19,570 bases of DNA from Jimgerdemannia flammicorona (taxonomy: Eukaryota; Mucoromycota; Endogonomycetes; Endogonales; Endogonaceae). The stretch lies in assembly GCA_003990745.1 (NCBI GenBank), contig RBNI01002128.1, forward strand, positions 1-19,570, written 5' to 3'. The notes under the pieces are model-generated. The model ran no database searches, was not told the origin of the DNA, and saw nothing but the letters and a program-made list of their open reading frames with translations. The translations under genes were made by a program, and so were the position numbers. Of this stretch, positions 1 through 8,837 are shown in pieces (within the stretch, counting starts at the first letter, position 1; each line of letters opens with the position of its first letter).

Positions 1-290
1 GCTATCGGCCTCAATGATGGTTTCCCTCCCTCCCTCCCTCCTTCCTTCATTCCATTGTATCTGGCTATCGGCCTCGATGATGGTTTCCCTCCCTCCCTCC
101 CTCTCTCCCTCCTTCATTCCATTATGTCTGGCTATCAGCCTTGATGATGGTTTCCTTCCCTCTCTCCTCTCTCTCTTTTTTATTCATGGGTGTTCCATTG
201 TGTCTAGCTATACCTCAATGATGATTCCCTCCCTCCTTCCCTCCTTCATTTACAGGTATTCCATTGTATCTAGCTATCAGCCTTGATGGT
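1..290. repeat. Pyrimidine-rich minisatellite, about 4.5 copies of a 63–76 bp unit
   Basis: Units start with GCTATCRGCCT…GATGATGG at about 1, 64, 131, 207 and 273. Each continues into a CCCTCCCTCC-type pyrimidine run and ends in ATTCCATTGTGTCTG or a close variant. Unit length varies (63, 67, 76, 66 bp), mostly through the CT-rich run. The open frames over this stretch are simply translations of the repeat, rich in Ser, Pro and Leu. The array probably extends beyond the left edge of the window. Confidence 0.9.
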
Positions 291-618
291 TTTCCTCTAT
301 TTCTCTATCTTATTTATATTTATTATCCCAGCTATTTATATTCTTTTCTATTCTATCTACTGACAAGTCTATTTATATGTATTTATATTTTTTATTCTTC
401 AATTATTTTACCAGACAACCTCCAATGCTCTAATTGGTGGTCTTCCCTTTTTAACCTATTGTAAATATGGTGCCGGCGGACATATATATGAAGGGTGCAA
501 TATTGCTCATTGTCAGAATGTGATCTGTGTTGGTCATATTGATGAAGACAGACCATTACTCTGTGCTTCTAATATAATGGAGGATTCTTGGACATGTCCA
601 ATGCACAGTGGTATACCA

Positions 619-705
619 GTTAGTATTATTTATTTTATTTTCTAATTGTTATTTTATTTTGAATCATTGTTAATAAATATAATATATTTTATAAAATATA
701 TTTAG
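619..705 (+). other. Predicted intron 1 of the broken gene
   Basis: The donor GTTAGT follows codon CCA and the acceptor TTTAG precedes GAATCTATTCGC. Removing the 87 bp keeps the frame open. The intron body is nearly all A/T, in contrast to the flanking exons. Confidence 0.6.
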
Positions 706-899
706 GAATCTATTCGCTTTGATGCTAATATCAATATTGATATTCAGACAATTGAATTCCATGAGATGGCTTGGAGTGATATTGAAGGTACTGCACATAC
801 AGTATTTGCAGGATACAGATATGGTCAGGTTACAATTGTTCTACATATATTTCAAGATGGAGATTCTCTTCAGAAATGTGCTAAGAATATTAATAAAAA

Positions 900-991
900 G
901 TAAGTAATAAATATTATAAATAATATATTATTTATTTATTTTATATTAAATATTTAAAGTTATTAATATATTTTTATTTAATTATTTTTAG
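900..991 (+). other. Predicted intron 2 of the broken gene
   Basis: The donor GTAAGT interrupts an AAA codon, and the acceptor ATTTTTAG precedes ATGGCATTC. The join restores Lys-Trp-His in an open frame. The intron is 92 bp and very AT-rich. Confidence 0.65.
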
Positions 992-1328
992 ATGGCATTC
1001 AGGATCTCAAAAGTGGTTGATTATAAAGACTCATACTAATGAAGAAGGTGATCTTTGGTTTGAATATAATGTAAATAGAGATACCTGGTCTCTTACATAG
1101 TAAGATGTAAGTTGTATATACTATATATATTATTATTATTTATTTTTATTTTATTTTTAATATATATTTTATTCTATTAATAGTTTTGAAAGCACTCTTT
1201 GAACCATCTGAATTCAATAATATCAATATTGTTCTACTTGTGTGTGGCACACTGGTGTTTCCCAAGATCCACAAGACTAAAGATCAGTTTTTGCATTCAT
1301 ATCAATCTTTCATTGATACTTTCAAAAG

Positions 1329-1443
1329 GTTGGTTTTATTTAATATATGTATAATTATTTATATTTATAAAATAATCTGATATATGTATATTTCTATTTA
1401 TTTAAATTAGTATTACTTAAGGCAGTTGCATTTTTTTTACCAG
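1329..1443 (+). other. Predicted intron 4 of the broken gene
   Basis: The donor is GTTGGT after AAAAG, and the acceptor is a T-run followed by ACCAG. The join makes an AGA codon across the junction and continues in frame into YELEPPRIVYALMSS. The length is 115 bp. Confidence 0.6.
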
Positions 1444-1741
1444 ATATGAATTGGAACCACCAAGGATAGTATATGCTCTTATGAGCTCTATTGAAGATTC
1501 TGAGTTTGGTCATAAATCTTTAAAGGAAACTGTGATGGATCATTTCAATACTCTTAATGATACAGATGGGACTCCAGTCTGAGTTCTGGAGAATGGAGGA
1601 GGAACATATATTTATAGAAAAGTTACTTCCTGTACAAAGCATCCCTTTGGTCAAAAGATTCAAAATAGGTTCTGTGTTGAAATCATCAATTATTCTGTTC
1701 AAATTGTATGATACAATGCCTCTAGATTGAAATAAATTAGT

Positions 1742-1885
1742 AATGGACCAGATGACAAAGGGCTACAGGATGACAATGGTCTAGATGATGAAGATGGACT
1801 ACAGAAAGAGGGACCTCAGGAAGACAATGGTCTAGATGATGAAGATGGACTGCAGGAAGAGGGACCTCAGGAAGATAAGGAATGA
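1742..1885 (+). repeat. Two 51-bp tandem repeats encoding an acidic DNGLDDEDGLQ-type peptide
   Basis: Copies lie at 1772–1822 and 1823–1873 and differ only by two A/G transitions. In one frame they read as a 17-residue acidic unit (DNGLDDEDGLQ(K/E)EGPQE). That frame is open from 1742 and closed by TGA at 1883–1885. Upstream the frame is closed by a TAA at about 1733. It may be the low-complexity tail of the broken gene, but it does not join that gene in frame. Confidence 0.7.
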
Positions 1886-1889
1886 GAGA

Positions 1890-2380
1890 CTACAGGACTG
1901 TAGGATATGATAGATGACACTGGACTACAGATGATGATGGACAGCTAGACTGTTCTCCACTCACCACTACTCACCACTCATAATTCCACCACAAAACCAC
2001 CAGCTGCTCTTACTTGCTGCAAATAGCTAACCCATTTGCCACTTATTCCCAATAGAGTGAGTGGCAGTTATTGCCTAAGATCTTTTGCATCATGCTGGAA
2101 TCTGTTGAGGTAAAATATATCTGCCAATGAATAACCCACTAGCATATACATAACCCAGATTACCAGAAATTTCACCTGAAATTCCACATATATAACCTAT
2201 GTTGCAGGAGAATGAGAGATAGAAGACTGGCCACAGGACTGTAGTGGAAGATGGACTGCAGGATGGATGGACAGACGATAGACTGCAGGATAGATGATAG
2301 ACTTTGAGATAGATGACATAGACTGTAAGGACTGTAAGATAGGCAATGAAACCTTGCATACCAGTAGCATGATAGATCAG
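1890..2380. repeat. Degenerate low-complexity tract with GGACTGCAGGAT-like words
   Basis: Words such as GGACTACAG, GGACTGTAGG, GACTGCAGGATAGATGATAGA and GACTGTAAGGACTGTAAG recur without a fixed period, mainly at 1890–1950 and 2220–2345. A short CTCACCACT repeat sits at about 1958–1980. Both strands have open frames here (for example 2090–2407 minus), but their residue content follows the repeat and no domain is visible. Confidence 0.5.
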
Positions 2381-2384
2381 TGTT

Positions 2385-2550
2385 ACTGGGCAATCATAAC
2401 CCATCACTGCATAACTATAGCCTTACCATGTAACTATAAACTGCCCTTGTATAACCATAGCCTTGCCATGTACTTGCCATGTAAGCATGGCCTTACTGCA
2501 TAACCATGATCTGCCACTGTGTAGATGGCATAACCATCACTGCCTAGTTG
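2385..2550. repeat. Minisatellite with CATAACCATAGCCTTGCCATG-like units
   Basis: Variants of ATAACC(A/C)TAGCCTTRCCATG and TGCATAACYAT recur at about 2396–2545 with spacing near 30 bp. The copies are degenerate, and no gene is visible in or across them. Confidence 0.55.
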
Positions 2551-2854
2551 TATTTCAAGCACTCTTACTCACTGAACTACAGAACAGATAATAGATAAAT
2601 GTTAGACTGGGTAGCCATAAAATCTAGTGGCCAGATGGCTGGCCTCTCAAATTAAGGCTGCCTGGTCTCTTATAGGTAGGTGGTCTTAAGAGACCTTTAA
2701 TTAATCTAGAGAGGCTAAAATTTATAAATAATAATAATAATATTTCTCTATTTAATTAGATTCAATAAGATTTACTATTATATTATACAGTACTATATTA
2801 TATATATTAAATTTTATAAATAGTAACAAATGAATATATATAAATTAGATTATG

Positions 2855-2945
2855 TTTAGGGTTAGGAATTAGGGTTAGGGTTAGGTTTAGGGTTAGGGTA
2901 GGTTTAGGGTAGGGTTAGGTTAGGTTAAGTTATGTTTAGGTTAGA
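2855..2945 (+). repeat. Degenerate interstitial telomeric repeat (TTAGGG)n
   Basis: About 90 bp consist of TTAGGG units, including consecutive TTAGGGTTAGGGTTAGG, mixed with TTTAGGG, GTAGGG and TTAGG variants that grade into GTTAGGTTAAG. TTAGGG is the telomere repeat of many filamentous fungi and animals. The tract is flanked on both sides by AT-rich unique DNA, so it is internal. It could be a healed break, a telomere fusion relic, or a copy carried by a mobile element. Confidence 0.85.
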
Positions 2946-3077
2946 TTGGAAAAAATTTCAAATAAAATGATTTATATTAAATATATATATTATTTATATA
3001 ATATATTTATTATAATAAGTAAAATAATATATAATTAAGTTATAATAGTTAAAGTAGTTATTGAGATAATTGGTCTC
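2946..3077. other. AT-rich non-coding DNA
   Basis: Mostly ATATTTATTAT-type sequence between the telomeric tract and the foldback. I see no gene, RNA or longer repeat. Confidence 0.6.
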
Positions 3078-3180
3078 TAGACTGCTTTTATCATTATAGC
3101 TTACTGAGATTTTCATTTATATATATATAAATATATAGTTAAAGATATTTATAATAATGAAAATCTATTAAAACAGTCTA
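3078..3180. repeat. Imperfect foldback (palindrome), MITE-like
   Basis: Nested inverted repeats point to a single foldback. The outer arms are TAGACTGCTTTTA (3078–3090) and TAAAACAGTCTA (3169–3180), which match apart from one base. The inner arms are AGATTTTCATT (3107–3117) and AATGAAAATCT (3156–3166), a perfect 11-bp pair. The centre is ATATATATAAATATATA. No coding capacity is present. No clear target duplication was found, so identity as a MITE is inference. Confidence 0.6.
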
Positions 3181-4185
3181 ATTACTAGATATATAACTGA
3201 TTAATATAAAAGACAATAAGAAAAAAAAATGAAGTATACAAATAAATTTGAAAAAGTAGAAAGCAAAGAATATAAAAAGATAATACATATTCTAGATTAG
3301 AATTAATATTTTATTTGCAAGAGTTTTAAAAAGAAGAGTAAAGAGTAAAGAGGCTATTAGAAAAGATCAACAAGATATGCTTAAGTATAGAAGTATAGCT
3401 ACAAATATAGCCTTAGTATCAATCCTTTATATTAATTATATCTTTTATATTGGTCCTATCTCTCATACTAATATATATATATATATATTATTATTATTAT
3501 CAATAATCTTTCATATTTGCCCATACTATCTAATATATTTTTTTCTGTTATCTGATATATTTGTCCTGCTCTTTGTAATATCAGTCATTACTAATATTAT
3601 ATAATTTTCAGTTCAAGTTTTATACTATTAAATGTTATTCTATATAATTATATTATGTATCAGAAAGCCTTTAATCAGTATATTTAGTTTGGTTGAATTT
3701 GGATGAATATTCATATAGAAATTGGGATTTTTGTCACAGATCTGTATTTATTCATCTCTATCATTCGCCATCCACCACTCACTACTATTGCTCACCACTG
3801 CTCACTATTTCTGTAGACTATTTCCATTAATATATCCTAGCAAAATAATGTTCACTTTTGATATAATACTATAGGCATAAATGTCCAACATGTCAAATCA
3901 GACTTTTGCTCATCTATTTTATTAAGAATGACATAGTCCCACAATCTAGAAGATAGGCAATAAACCATTTAAGTTGGTGTTCAAGATTCAGATAATGGTT
4001 TTGTTTTGGAATATAAGGTAGAAGGGGGTATTCTTCTACATACTGCACTATTACATTAATAGTTACAATTGTGGATGTAAGTATTCTTCTGCACTAGTCA
4101 CTGAATTGCTAAAGCTGTTAATTTAAAGATCTGGTATCTAAGGCTACAATTTAGTAACTAATATAGTTATAGATATTATGATGAC
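3181..4185. other. AT-rich stretch with no recognisable gene
   Basis: The only longer frame (3377–3604 plus) encodes an Ile/Leu/Tyr-rich peptide that mirrors the AT composition, and I do not support it as a gene. A short CTCACCACT-type repeat lies at about 3768–3806, similar to the one near 1958–1980. Otherwise I see nothing. Confidence 0.5.
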
Positions 4186-4189
4186 AATT

Positions 4190-4420
4190 TTAGCCTTAAA
4201 TCTATATCTAATTGAGGCCATTAGATGGTCAATCTGAAATTTGGTGTTTGATATGACAGGCAGTCTTGAGTTGTGAGAGCAGGTGACCTTAATTAACAGC
4301 CTTAAATCGAGAGGTCACCTGGTCTCTTGATTTAAGGCTACTCTCAATTTAAGGCCATCTGCTCTTGACTTAATGTCTCAATTTAAGCCCTCTAAAGCTG
4401 CCTGACATCTTGATTATTTT
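4190..4420. repeat. Cluster of short inverted repeats with GCCTTAAAT / ATTTAAGGC words
   Basis: GCCTTAA or TTAAGGC-type words occur in both orientations at about 4192, 4299, 4332, 4350 and (as TTAAGCC) 4382. The core is a 40-bp near-palindrome at 4299–4338 whose 15-bp arms differ at one position. A second overlapping pair is CAGGTGACCT (4280–4289) with AGGTCACCTG (4312–4321). The same words recur at about 2640–2720. No coding frame is present. Confidence 0.6.
4299..4338. repeat. 40-bp near-palindrome
   Basis: The left arm GCCTTAAATCGAGAG pairs with the right arm CTCTTGATTTAAGGC, with one mismatch that is a transition (C:G versus T:A). The loop contains GTCACCTGGT. A cruciform or hairpin is possible; function is unknown. 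Confidence 0.7.
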
Positions 4421-4530
4421 ATTTTTTATTTTATTAAGTATATTAGAATAGTTACAATGATGATCCTAAAGTTTCAATTGTGCAATATTCCTCTTTTATG
4501 AATAGCAAACCACACCATAAATTTCTCTTC

Positions 4531-5080
4531 TACAGTTTTGACCTCTGCCCAGTGAGTGGCCTTTTATTTCGGAGATTTTGGAACACCATCCTCTTTAATT
4601 CCAAGTATGTGGGAGATTTCAGTATGAAAAAGCACTTTGAACTCTTATTTTGATTTCAGATTAACAGAAATTATGCAGCTTCAACCTCTGCTTCTTGATT
4701 GGCCTTAGATTGACAGAAATTCTATATATTTTCCTACCTTGCAGTTTCGACCTCTGCCCAGTGAGTGGCCCTTTATTTCAAAGATTTTGAAACTCTCTCT
4801 AATTTTAAGTATGTGAGAGATTTCAGCATGACAAAGCACCCCAAACCTTTATTTTGGTTTCAGATTAACAGAAAGTATACACAGCTTCAACCTCTGTCTG
4901 AGCATCCTCCTAACTTACAGTTTTGACCTCTGCCCTTTATTCCAAAGTATGTGTCAGTAAGTGGGAGATTTTGGTATACCCCTCTTGATGTGCAGCCACA
5001 TCCTGCCACATATATGGGCAGGTCCATCATTGATCTAGGCAATAATCCCAAATACCCTCCCTCATAGCTTCGACCTCTGC
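4531..5080. repeat. Degenerate long-period repeat with GACCTCTGCCC anchors
   Basis: The word TTYGACCTCTGCCC recurs at about 4537, 4746, 4925 and 5068. After the first two anchors the copies share AGTGAGTGGCC, an AGATTTTG stretch, AAGTATGTG(G/A)GAGATTTCA, AAGCAC and CAGATTAACAGAAA in the same order. The copies span about 208 bp, then 178 bp, then a shortened third and fourth. The block ends just before the transposase ATG at 5090 and could be the element's subterminal repeat region, which is inference. Confidence 0.6.
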
Positions 5081-5524
5081 CCTATTACTATGCCATCAAA
5101 TCAAAATAGAGTTCAATTGAATCAATTGGATCATTTGGATTGTTTGGAGGCTATCAAAAATGCAGTGCAATATTTTCAGAAATTTCCAGAGTCAATATCT
5201 CATAGTATTTGTAGTGTTACTGGATAATTTGGAATTGATGAAAAAGTTTTACATCAAGCTCTGAAAACCAGATTACCTGGTCTAGGTCCTAAAACTATTC
5301 TGACTATTGAGAAGAAGAAGAAGTTATTGGATATTGTCTTAATATGCAACAACTTTGATTTGGCTTGACAAAATCTTCAATCAATTATTCAGTCTTGCAG
5401 ATAGTTAAAATCAGACAACATTTGTTTTCTATAACAAAAGGTCCAGGTTGAGATTGGTGGAATAGATTTTTAGCTGATCATTCAACTATATATTTCAGAA
5501 AACCTCAACCACTGATATAAGCAA

Positions 5525-5538
5525 GAGCTAAAAAAGGC
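5525..5538 (+). repeat. Left copy of putative 14-bp target-site duplication
   Basis: GAGCTAAAAAAGGC directly precedes the insertion. It matches GAGGTCAAAAAGAC at 6518–6531 at 11 of 14 positions. It codes for the end of the ARAKKG segment of the transposase. Confidence 0.55.
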
Positions 5539-6517
5539 AGATATCATGGATTCTGGTGGGAAGTGGTAGATGGCACTCATAGGATTGGTCTGTGTTGGGA
5601 AGAAAATGTAGCAGAGGAACAGTGAGGACTGGGGATGTGCAGTGGCATAAGCTACTGCTGGGAGAATTGCTAGTAATTGACTTTGAGTTGGGGGCAGGAG
5701 CAGAGAGTCAGTATGGTGTGGATCAGAACATATGGTCAAAAGGCTGGCAATATGTTGAGATTGGAGAAGAATGGGATTGGGCAGGGCTGTGGACTTAGGA
5801 GGCAGAGGTAAAGAAGTAGATTTCTCCCAAATTCTAGATTGTCTAGTAGAGGGTGATGCAGAGAAATGTCATGCTGAACTTTAGGTCTGGACATTTGGTG
5901 GCAGGGGGCACTTTTGAGTGTGAGGAGTTTCTTGGAGTTGAACAGGTGAGGAAAGTGATACAGATTCCGGAATATTGGTTGGGGGAGTGTGATATTCTAC
6001 ATAGTTTCTAGGAGATGGTGGTATAGCATCTGGAGAGGGGGGGGGCTCTAGGAGATCATGGGGGATGGCCAATGGGATGCTTTGAAGTGTTGGATGTTAG
6101 AGAGGATTAGTAATGAGTAGCTTATCTTAGGGTGGGTTCTTGCTATATGGGTTGGTCTAGCAAATCATTGGCAGGCAGTTTTTGAGGATAGCAAGTTGAT
6201 GACAAAGGGAGAGAGATGGTATGATGGAAATGGTTACTGGTGGATATTATGTCTGGGTGGCAGAGGGGGTGGGGGAGTAGGGGAGGCTGTTGGCAGAATT
6301 TGGTGAAGATGATTTATGACAAGAGTGGGGAGAGGATTGTAGTTTCAGGATCAGAGATAGTATTTGATAGAGAAGAGGTGGGGAGGAGGGTGAGTGTGGA
6401 GATATGGTAGGGCAGAAAGTGGAGTGGAGGCTGCTGGTGTGGTATGAGGACTCAATATATATATATATTGTGAATAAATAAGGACCATAGCCTATAGAAA
6501 AAAGAAAAAAAAAAAAA
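5539..6517 (+). mobile_element. 979-bp poly-A-ended insertion inside the pogo gene, LINE/SINE-like
   Basis: A G- and purine-rich (plus strand) block unlike its AT-rich surroundings, ending in an A-rich tail at 6498–6517. The pogo frame stops before it and resumes after it. Joining 5538 to 6532 restores one frame (…ARAKKG then NPFIINN…). Near-matching 14-bp sequences flank it. A poly-A tail plus a duplication of this length is the hallmark of target-primed reverse transcription by LINE machinery. I recognise no reverse transcriptase or endonuclease motif inside; an open frame at 5592–5798 (ends WDWAGLWT) is unassigned. It may be a 5'-truncated LINE, a SINE or a processed RNA copy. It also contains a run of nine G at about 6037–6045. 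Confidence 0.6.
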
Positions 6518-6531
6518 GAGGTCAAAAAGAC
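6518..6531 (+). repeat. Right copy of putative 14-bp target-site duplication
   Basis: GAGGTCAAAAAGAC directly follows the poly-A run and matches 5525–5538 at 11 of 14 positions. Two of the three mismatches are not transitions, so the pair is old or partly fortuitous. Confidence 0.5.
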
Positions 6532-7469
6532 AATCCTTTTATTATTAATAATCATTTTGATGAACTTCAAAAAATTGTCAATGAACATTCTCTTACTTCT
6601 GAGCAGATATGAAATATGAATTAAACTACTTTTAGTCTTTCTGGAAGACTTCAACATGTCTTAGCTCTAAAAGGTGCTTGATAGATATCTAAAGTATCGG
6701 TAGCAAATACAATAAACCATATATCTCTTTATATGAAAATTTCTACTACTGTACCACCATTGATAATCTATAAAGAAAAAAGAGCTATTGGGAATCTATT
6801 AGATGGAACACTACCTGGTACAGTTATGGGATTTACTGAAAAAGGATATATCAAAGAAGATCTCTTTAATCAGTATATTCAATATTTTATTAACTCAATT
6901 TCATCAACAAGATCTACACCAACAAGATCTGTTCTACTTATGCTTGATGGACATAAAAGTCATATCAATCTTTAAAGTATTAAAGCTTGCAGGGCTAATA
7001 AAATTTTGTTATTAGCATTACCTTCAAATACAATATATATATTACAGCCCTGTGAGCTTTCTTTCAAGACTTTAAAAACTGAATATGATCATACTTGTGA
7101 TCAATATTGTAATACAAACAATGGAGCTATAGTTACAAAATATACATTTGCAAGACTATTTGGTGAAGCTTATCTGAAGACTTATACAGCTGGAAGAATT
7201 ATCAATACATTCATATATACTGGTGCTTGGCCAGTAGATTGTAAGCTATTTCTGCTGATAGATTAGTACTATCTTTACCAACTCAGTATTTTATATCTTC
7301 TCAACCTCTATCTCAATCTAAATTCAAATCTGAACCTCATGTTGAAACTCAATCTCAACCTCTTCAACTTCAATCTCTATCTAAATTACAACCTCAGCTT
7401 CAATCTTTTCAACTTCAACCATTACACTTCCAATTTTTAACATCAGAAGAGGAGATAAAAATATTGAAG

Positions 7470-7577
7470 CAGAAAGTAAACTCTCTGGAAAATGAATTGA
7501 TATTGCTTAGAGAAGAAAATCGGCAGAAAGTAAACTCTCTGGAGAATGAATTGATATTGTTAAGAGAAGAAAATCAA
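7470..7577 (+). repeat. 54-bp tandem duplication within the transposase coiled coil
   Basis: Two adjacent 54-bp copies (7470–7523, 7524–7577) each encode QKVNSLENELILLREEN plus one residue, a leucine-zipper-like heptad stretch. The copies differ at only a few bases, suggesting a fairly recent in-frame duplication that lengthened the coiled coil. The frame remains open through both copies. Confidence 0.85.
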
Positions 7578-7855
7578 AGATTAAAACATCCTGGAACAAT
7601 ATCATTGGCAACTATATTCAAATATCCTATACAACCACCTAAACTGCCTCAATTAAATAAAGAAGAATCAATAAGAAGAAAACAATTTCCATATCTCAAT
7701 TATTAATAGCTGAAGAAATATATCAAATTTTCAAGCAGCAAGAAATGATGAAAAGAAAAAAAAATGAAGAAAAAGAAAAAAAGAAAAATGAGAAAGAAAA
7801 GAAATGTGAAGAAACAAAGAAAAAGAAAGAAGACATAAAAAGAAGGAAAGAATAA

Positions 7856-8670
7856 AGGAAGAAATAGCAAGAAGAAGAGAAGAAAAAGTAAGAAGAAAAG
7901 AAGAAAACACAAGGAAAGAAAAAAGAAATCAAATATTACAGGTCAATGGAGGCAATGGGTGGCCACTTGTAGTCATATTATATATTAGCTTTAGACATTG
8001 GTGCCAAGTTATGTATATTATAATTACACTGGTTCTAGACATTGGCACCAAGATATATCTTCTATAGATAGCCTCTTTTAGTATTGTTATAGCCTTTCAA
8101 GCCTCGAATGCTTATACATTCACCTTCACTTTACTTTTCATTCTACATCTATACCTGTTCTGTTTTGTTCTTTCTTTCATGATTTTCTTTTTACTATCCT
8201 TTGTTGGGGCTAGACTTTATAGCCTTTTCCTTTCAGACATCCCAAATAAGATACATTTGTATAAATATTATATTCACATATAATTTTATAATTATCTTGC
8301 TCAGGTAGGTCAGTTGTATAGAGACATTGAATAATTTTAAAGATGAGCTATGCTTGATTGGGTGAGGTTGATGAGTTTGGTGAATATGGAAGCAGGCATA
8401 AAGTGAAGGGGCAATACCAGGGCCTAGGGGTGGTCAGGCTCCTAACTCGCCACCCACTACCACCACTAATGTGTTATATAACCTACCGATTTCCAGCAGC
8501 CTGCCAATTGAATTGTGAAACAAGCCATTCTATGACTAGGGTGCGCTTTTCTTCAGAGAGACTGATCATCATTGAAGGGGTGTCAAGATGGAAACCTACG
8601 TATTCAATCAATGGATGTCCTTAAAGAACTTGAGTGGGAGTGAAATTGTATATACAAGGAGAGCACGCTG
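7856..8670. other. Intergenic region between the pogo gene and the LTR element
   Basis: 7856–7925 continues the purine-rich (AAGAAG) composition of the transposase tail. Two near-identical words TAGACATTGG(TG/CA)CCAAG lie at about 7992 and 8036; their TTGGTGCCAA and TTGGCACCAA cores are reverse complements of each other. From about 8350 the sequence is more GC-rich. An 88-codon frame (8358–8624) has no recognisable domain, and I do not support it as a gene. No promoter or RNA gene is identified. Confidence 0.5.
8666..8670. repeat. Target-site duplication, left copy
   Basis: CGCTG next to the LTR; the partner TGCTG lies at 13747–13751. Four of five bases match, and the mismatch is a C to T transition in a CpG. 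Confidence 0.65.
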
Positions 8671-8825
8671 TGTTGTGGAATACTTGGAATAGAGGGAGAA
8701 GCTTACTGTTTATTGCTAATCCTCACATGCTTTTACGCATTGCAATTAGTGATGTTTACATGATGACATAGTTAAGAAAGGTTGCGCCACCATATATATC
8801 AAGTTGTAACCTACATATTTCAATA
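8671..8825 (-). repeat. 3' LTR of the copia element
   Basis: On the plus strand it begins TGTTGTGGAATAC and ends TATTTCAATA. Aligned to 13592–13746 without gaps it shows 16 differences in 155 bp, all transitions. The end in coding sense is TATTGAAATA, so one terminal base departs from the canonical TG…CA in both LTRs. Such LTRs carry the promoter and polyadenylation signals; I did not resolve them. Confidence 0.95.
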
Positions 8826-8837
8826 CTCCCGCTCAAC
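8826..8837 (-). other. Polypurine tract for plus-strand priming
   Basis: In coding sense the sequence next to the 3' LTR is GTTGAGCGGGAG, a short purine run of the kind found directly upstream of copia 3' LTRs. It primes plus-strand DNA synthesis in the family. Confidence 0.75.

Larger units (their letters stand above)
415..1711 (+). pseudogene. Broken multi-exon protein-coding gene of unknown family
   Basis: I do not recognise the family. Reading frames and splice signals agree on exons 415–618, 706–899, 992–1099, 1184–1328 and 1444–1711. The introns are 87, 92, 84 and 115 bp, with donors GTTAGT, GTAAGT, GTAAGA and GTTGGT and acceptors ending TTTAG, TTTTAG, AATAG and ACCAG. Exons 1–2–3 join in one frame, as do exons 4–5. 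Exon 1 is Cys/His-rich (CKYGAGGHIYEGC, later CPMHSG); exon 2 holds FHEMAWSDIEGTAHTVFAGY; exon 4 holds NIVLLVCGTLVFP. The exon 3–4 junction is out of phase by one base, and a TAG lies at 1098–1100. An in-frame TGA interrupts exon 5 near 1580 (after GTPV). No start codon is evident, so the 5' part is missing or outside the window. It could be a decayed host gene or a transposon-borne gene. Confidence 0.55.
5090..7855 (+). pseudogene. Pogo-like (DDE_1 family) DNA transposase, disrupted
   Basis: Cut-and-paste transposase of the Tc1/mariner–pogo group, to be read as two halves around the insertion at 5539–6517. The N half starts at ATG 5090, shows a helix-turn-helix stretch (IKNAVQYFQKFPES), then a CENP-B-type DNA-binding segment (DWWNRFLADH, RKPQPL, ARAKKG). 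The C half has NPFIINNHFDELQ, then the catalytic core: first acidic site NMN (6613–6621, Asp changed to Asn), second Asp in LMLDGHKSHI (6946–6948), third acidic site QPCE (Glu 7054–7056), then TKYTFARLFGEAY and AISADRLVLS. The tail is Gln/Leu/Ser-rich, then a coiled coil, then a Lys/Glu-rich segment ending at TAA 7853–7855. Damage includes in-frame stops (5225, 5449, 5515, 6610, 6622, 6679, 6682, 6973) and frameshifts near 5380–5440, 7240 and 7680. Without the insertion the gene would be about 590 codons, usual for pogo-like enzymes. Confidence 0.85.

Noticed and set aside
14..286. 90-codon frame at the left edge
   Set aside because: Direct translation of the minisatellite.
3377..3604. 75-codon hydrophobic frame, possible membrane protein
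   Set aside because: It sits in AT-rich DNA with ATATAT runs; Ile/Tyr/Leu/Phe content follows base composition and there is no start context or homology signal.
6037..6045. Run of nine G as a G-quadruplex motif
   Set aside because: A single G run without three further runs at suitable spacing.
7703..7932. Phe/Leu/Ser-rich minus-strand frames
   Set aside because: They are the antisense of the Lys/Glu-rich AAGAAG tail of the pogo transposase; composition alone explains them.
8358..8624. 88-codon frame left of the LTR element
   Set aside because: No domain, no start context and no codon pattern; it may be part of an older unidentified sequence.
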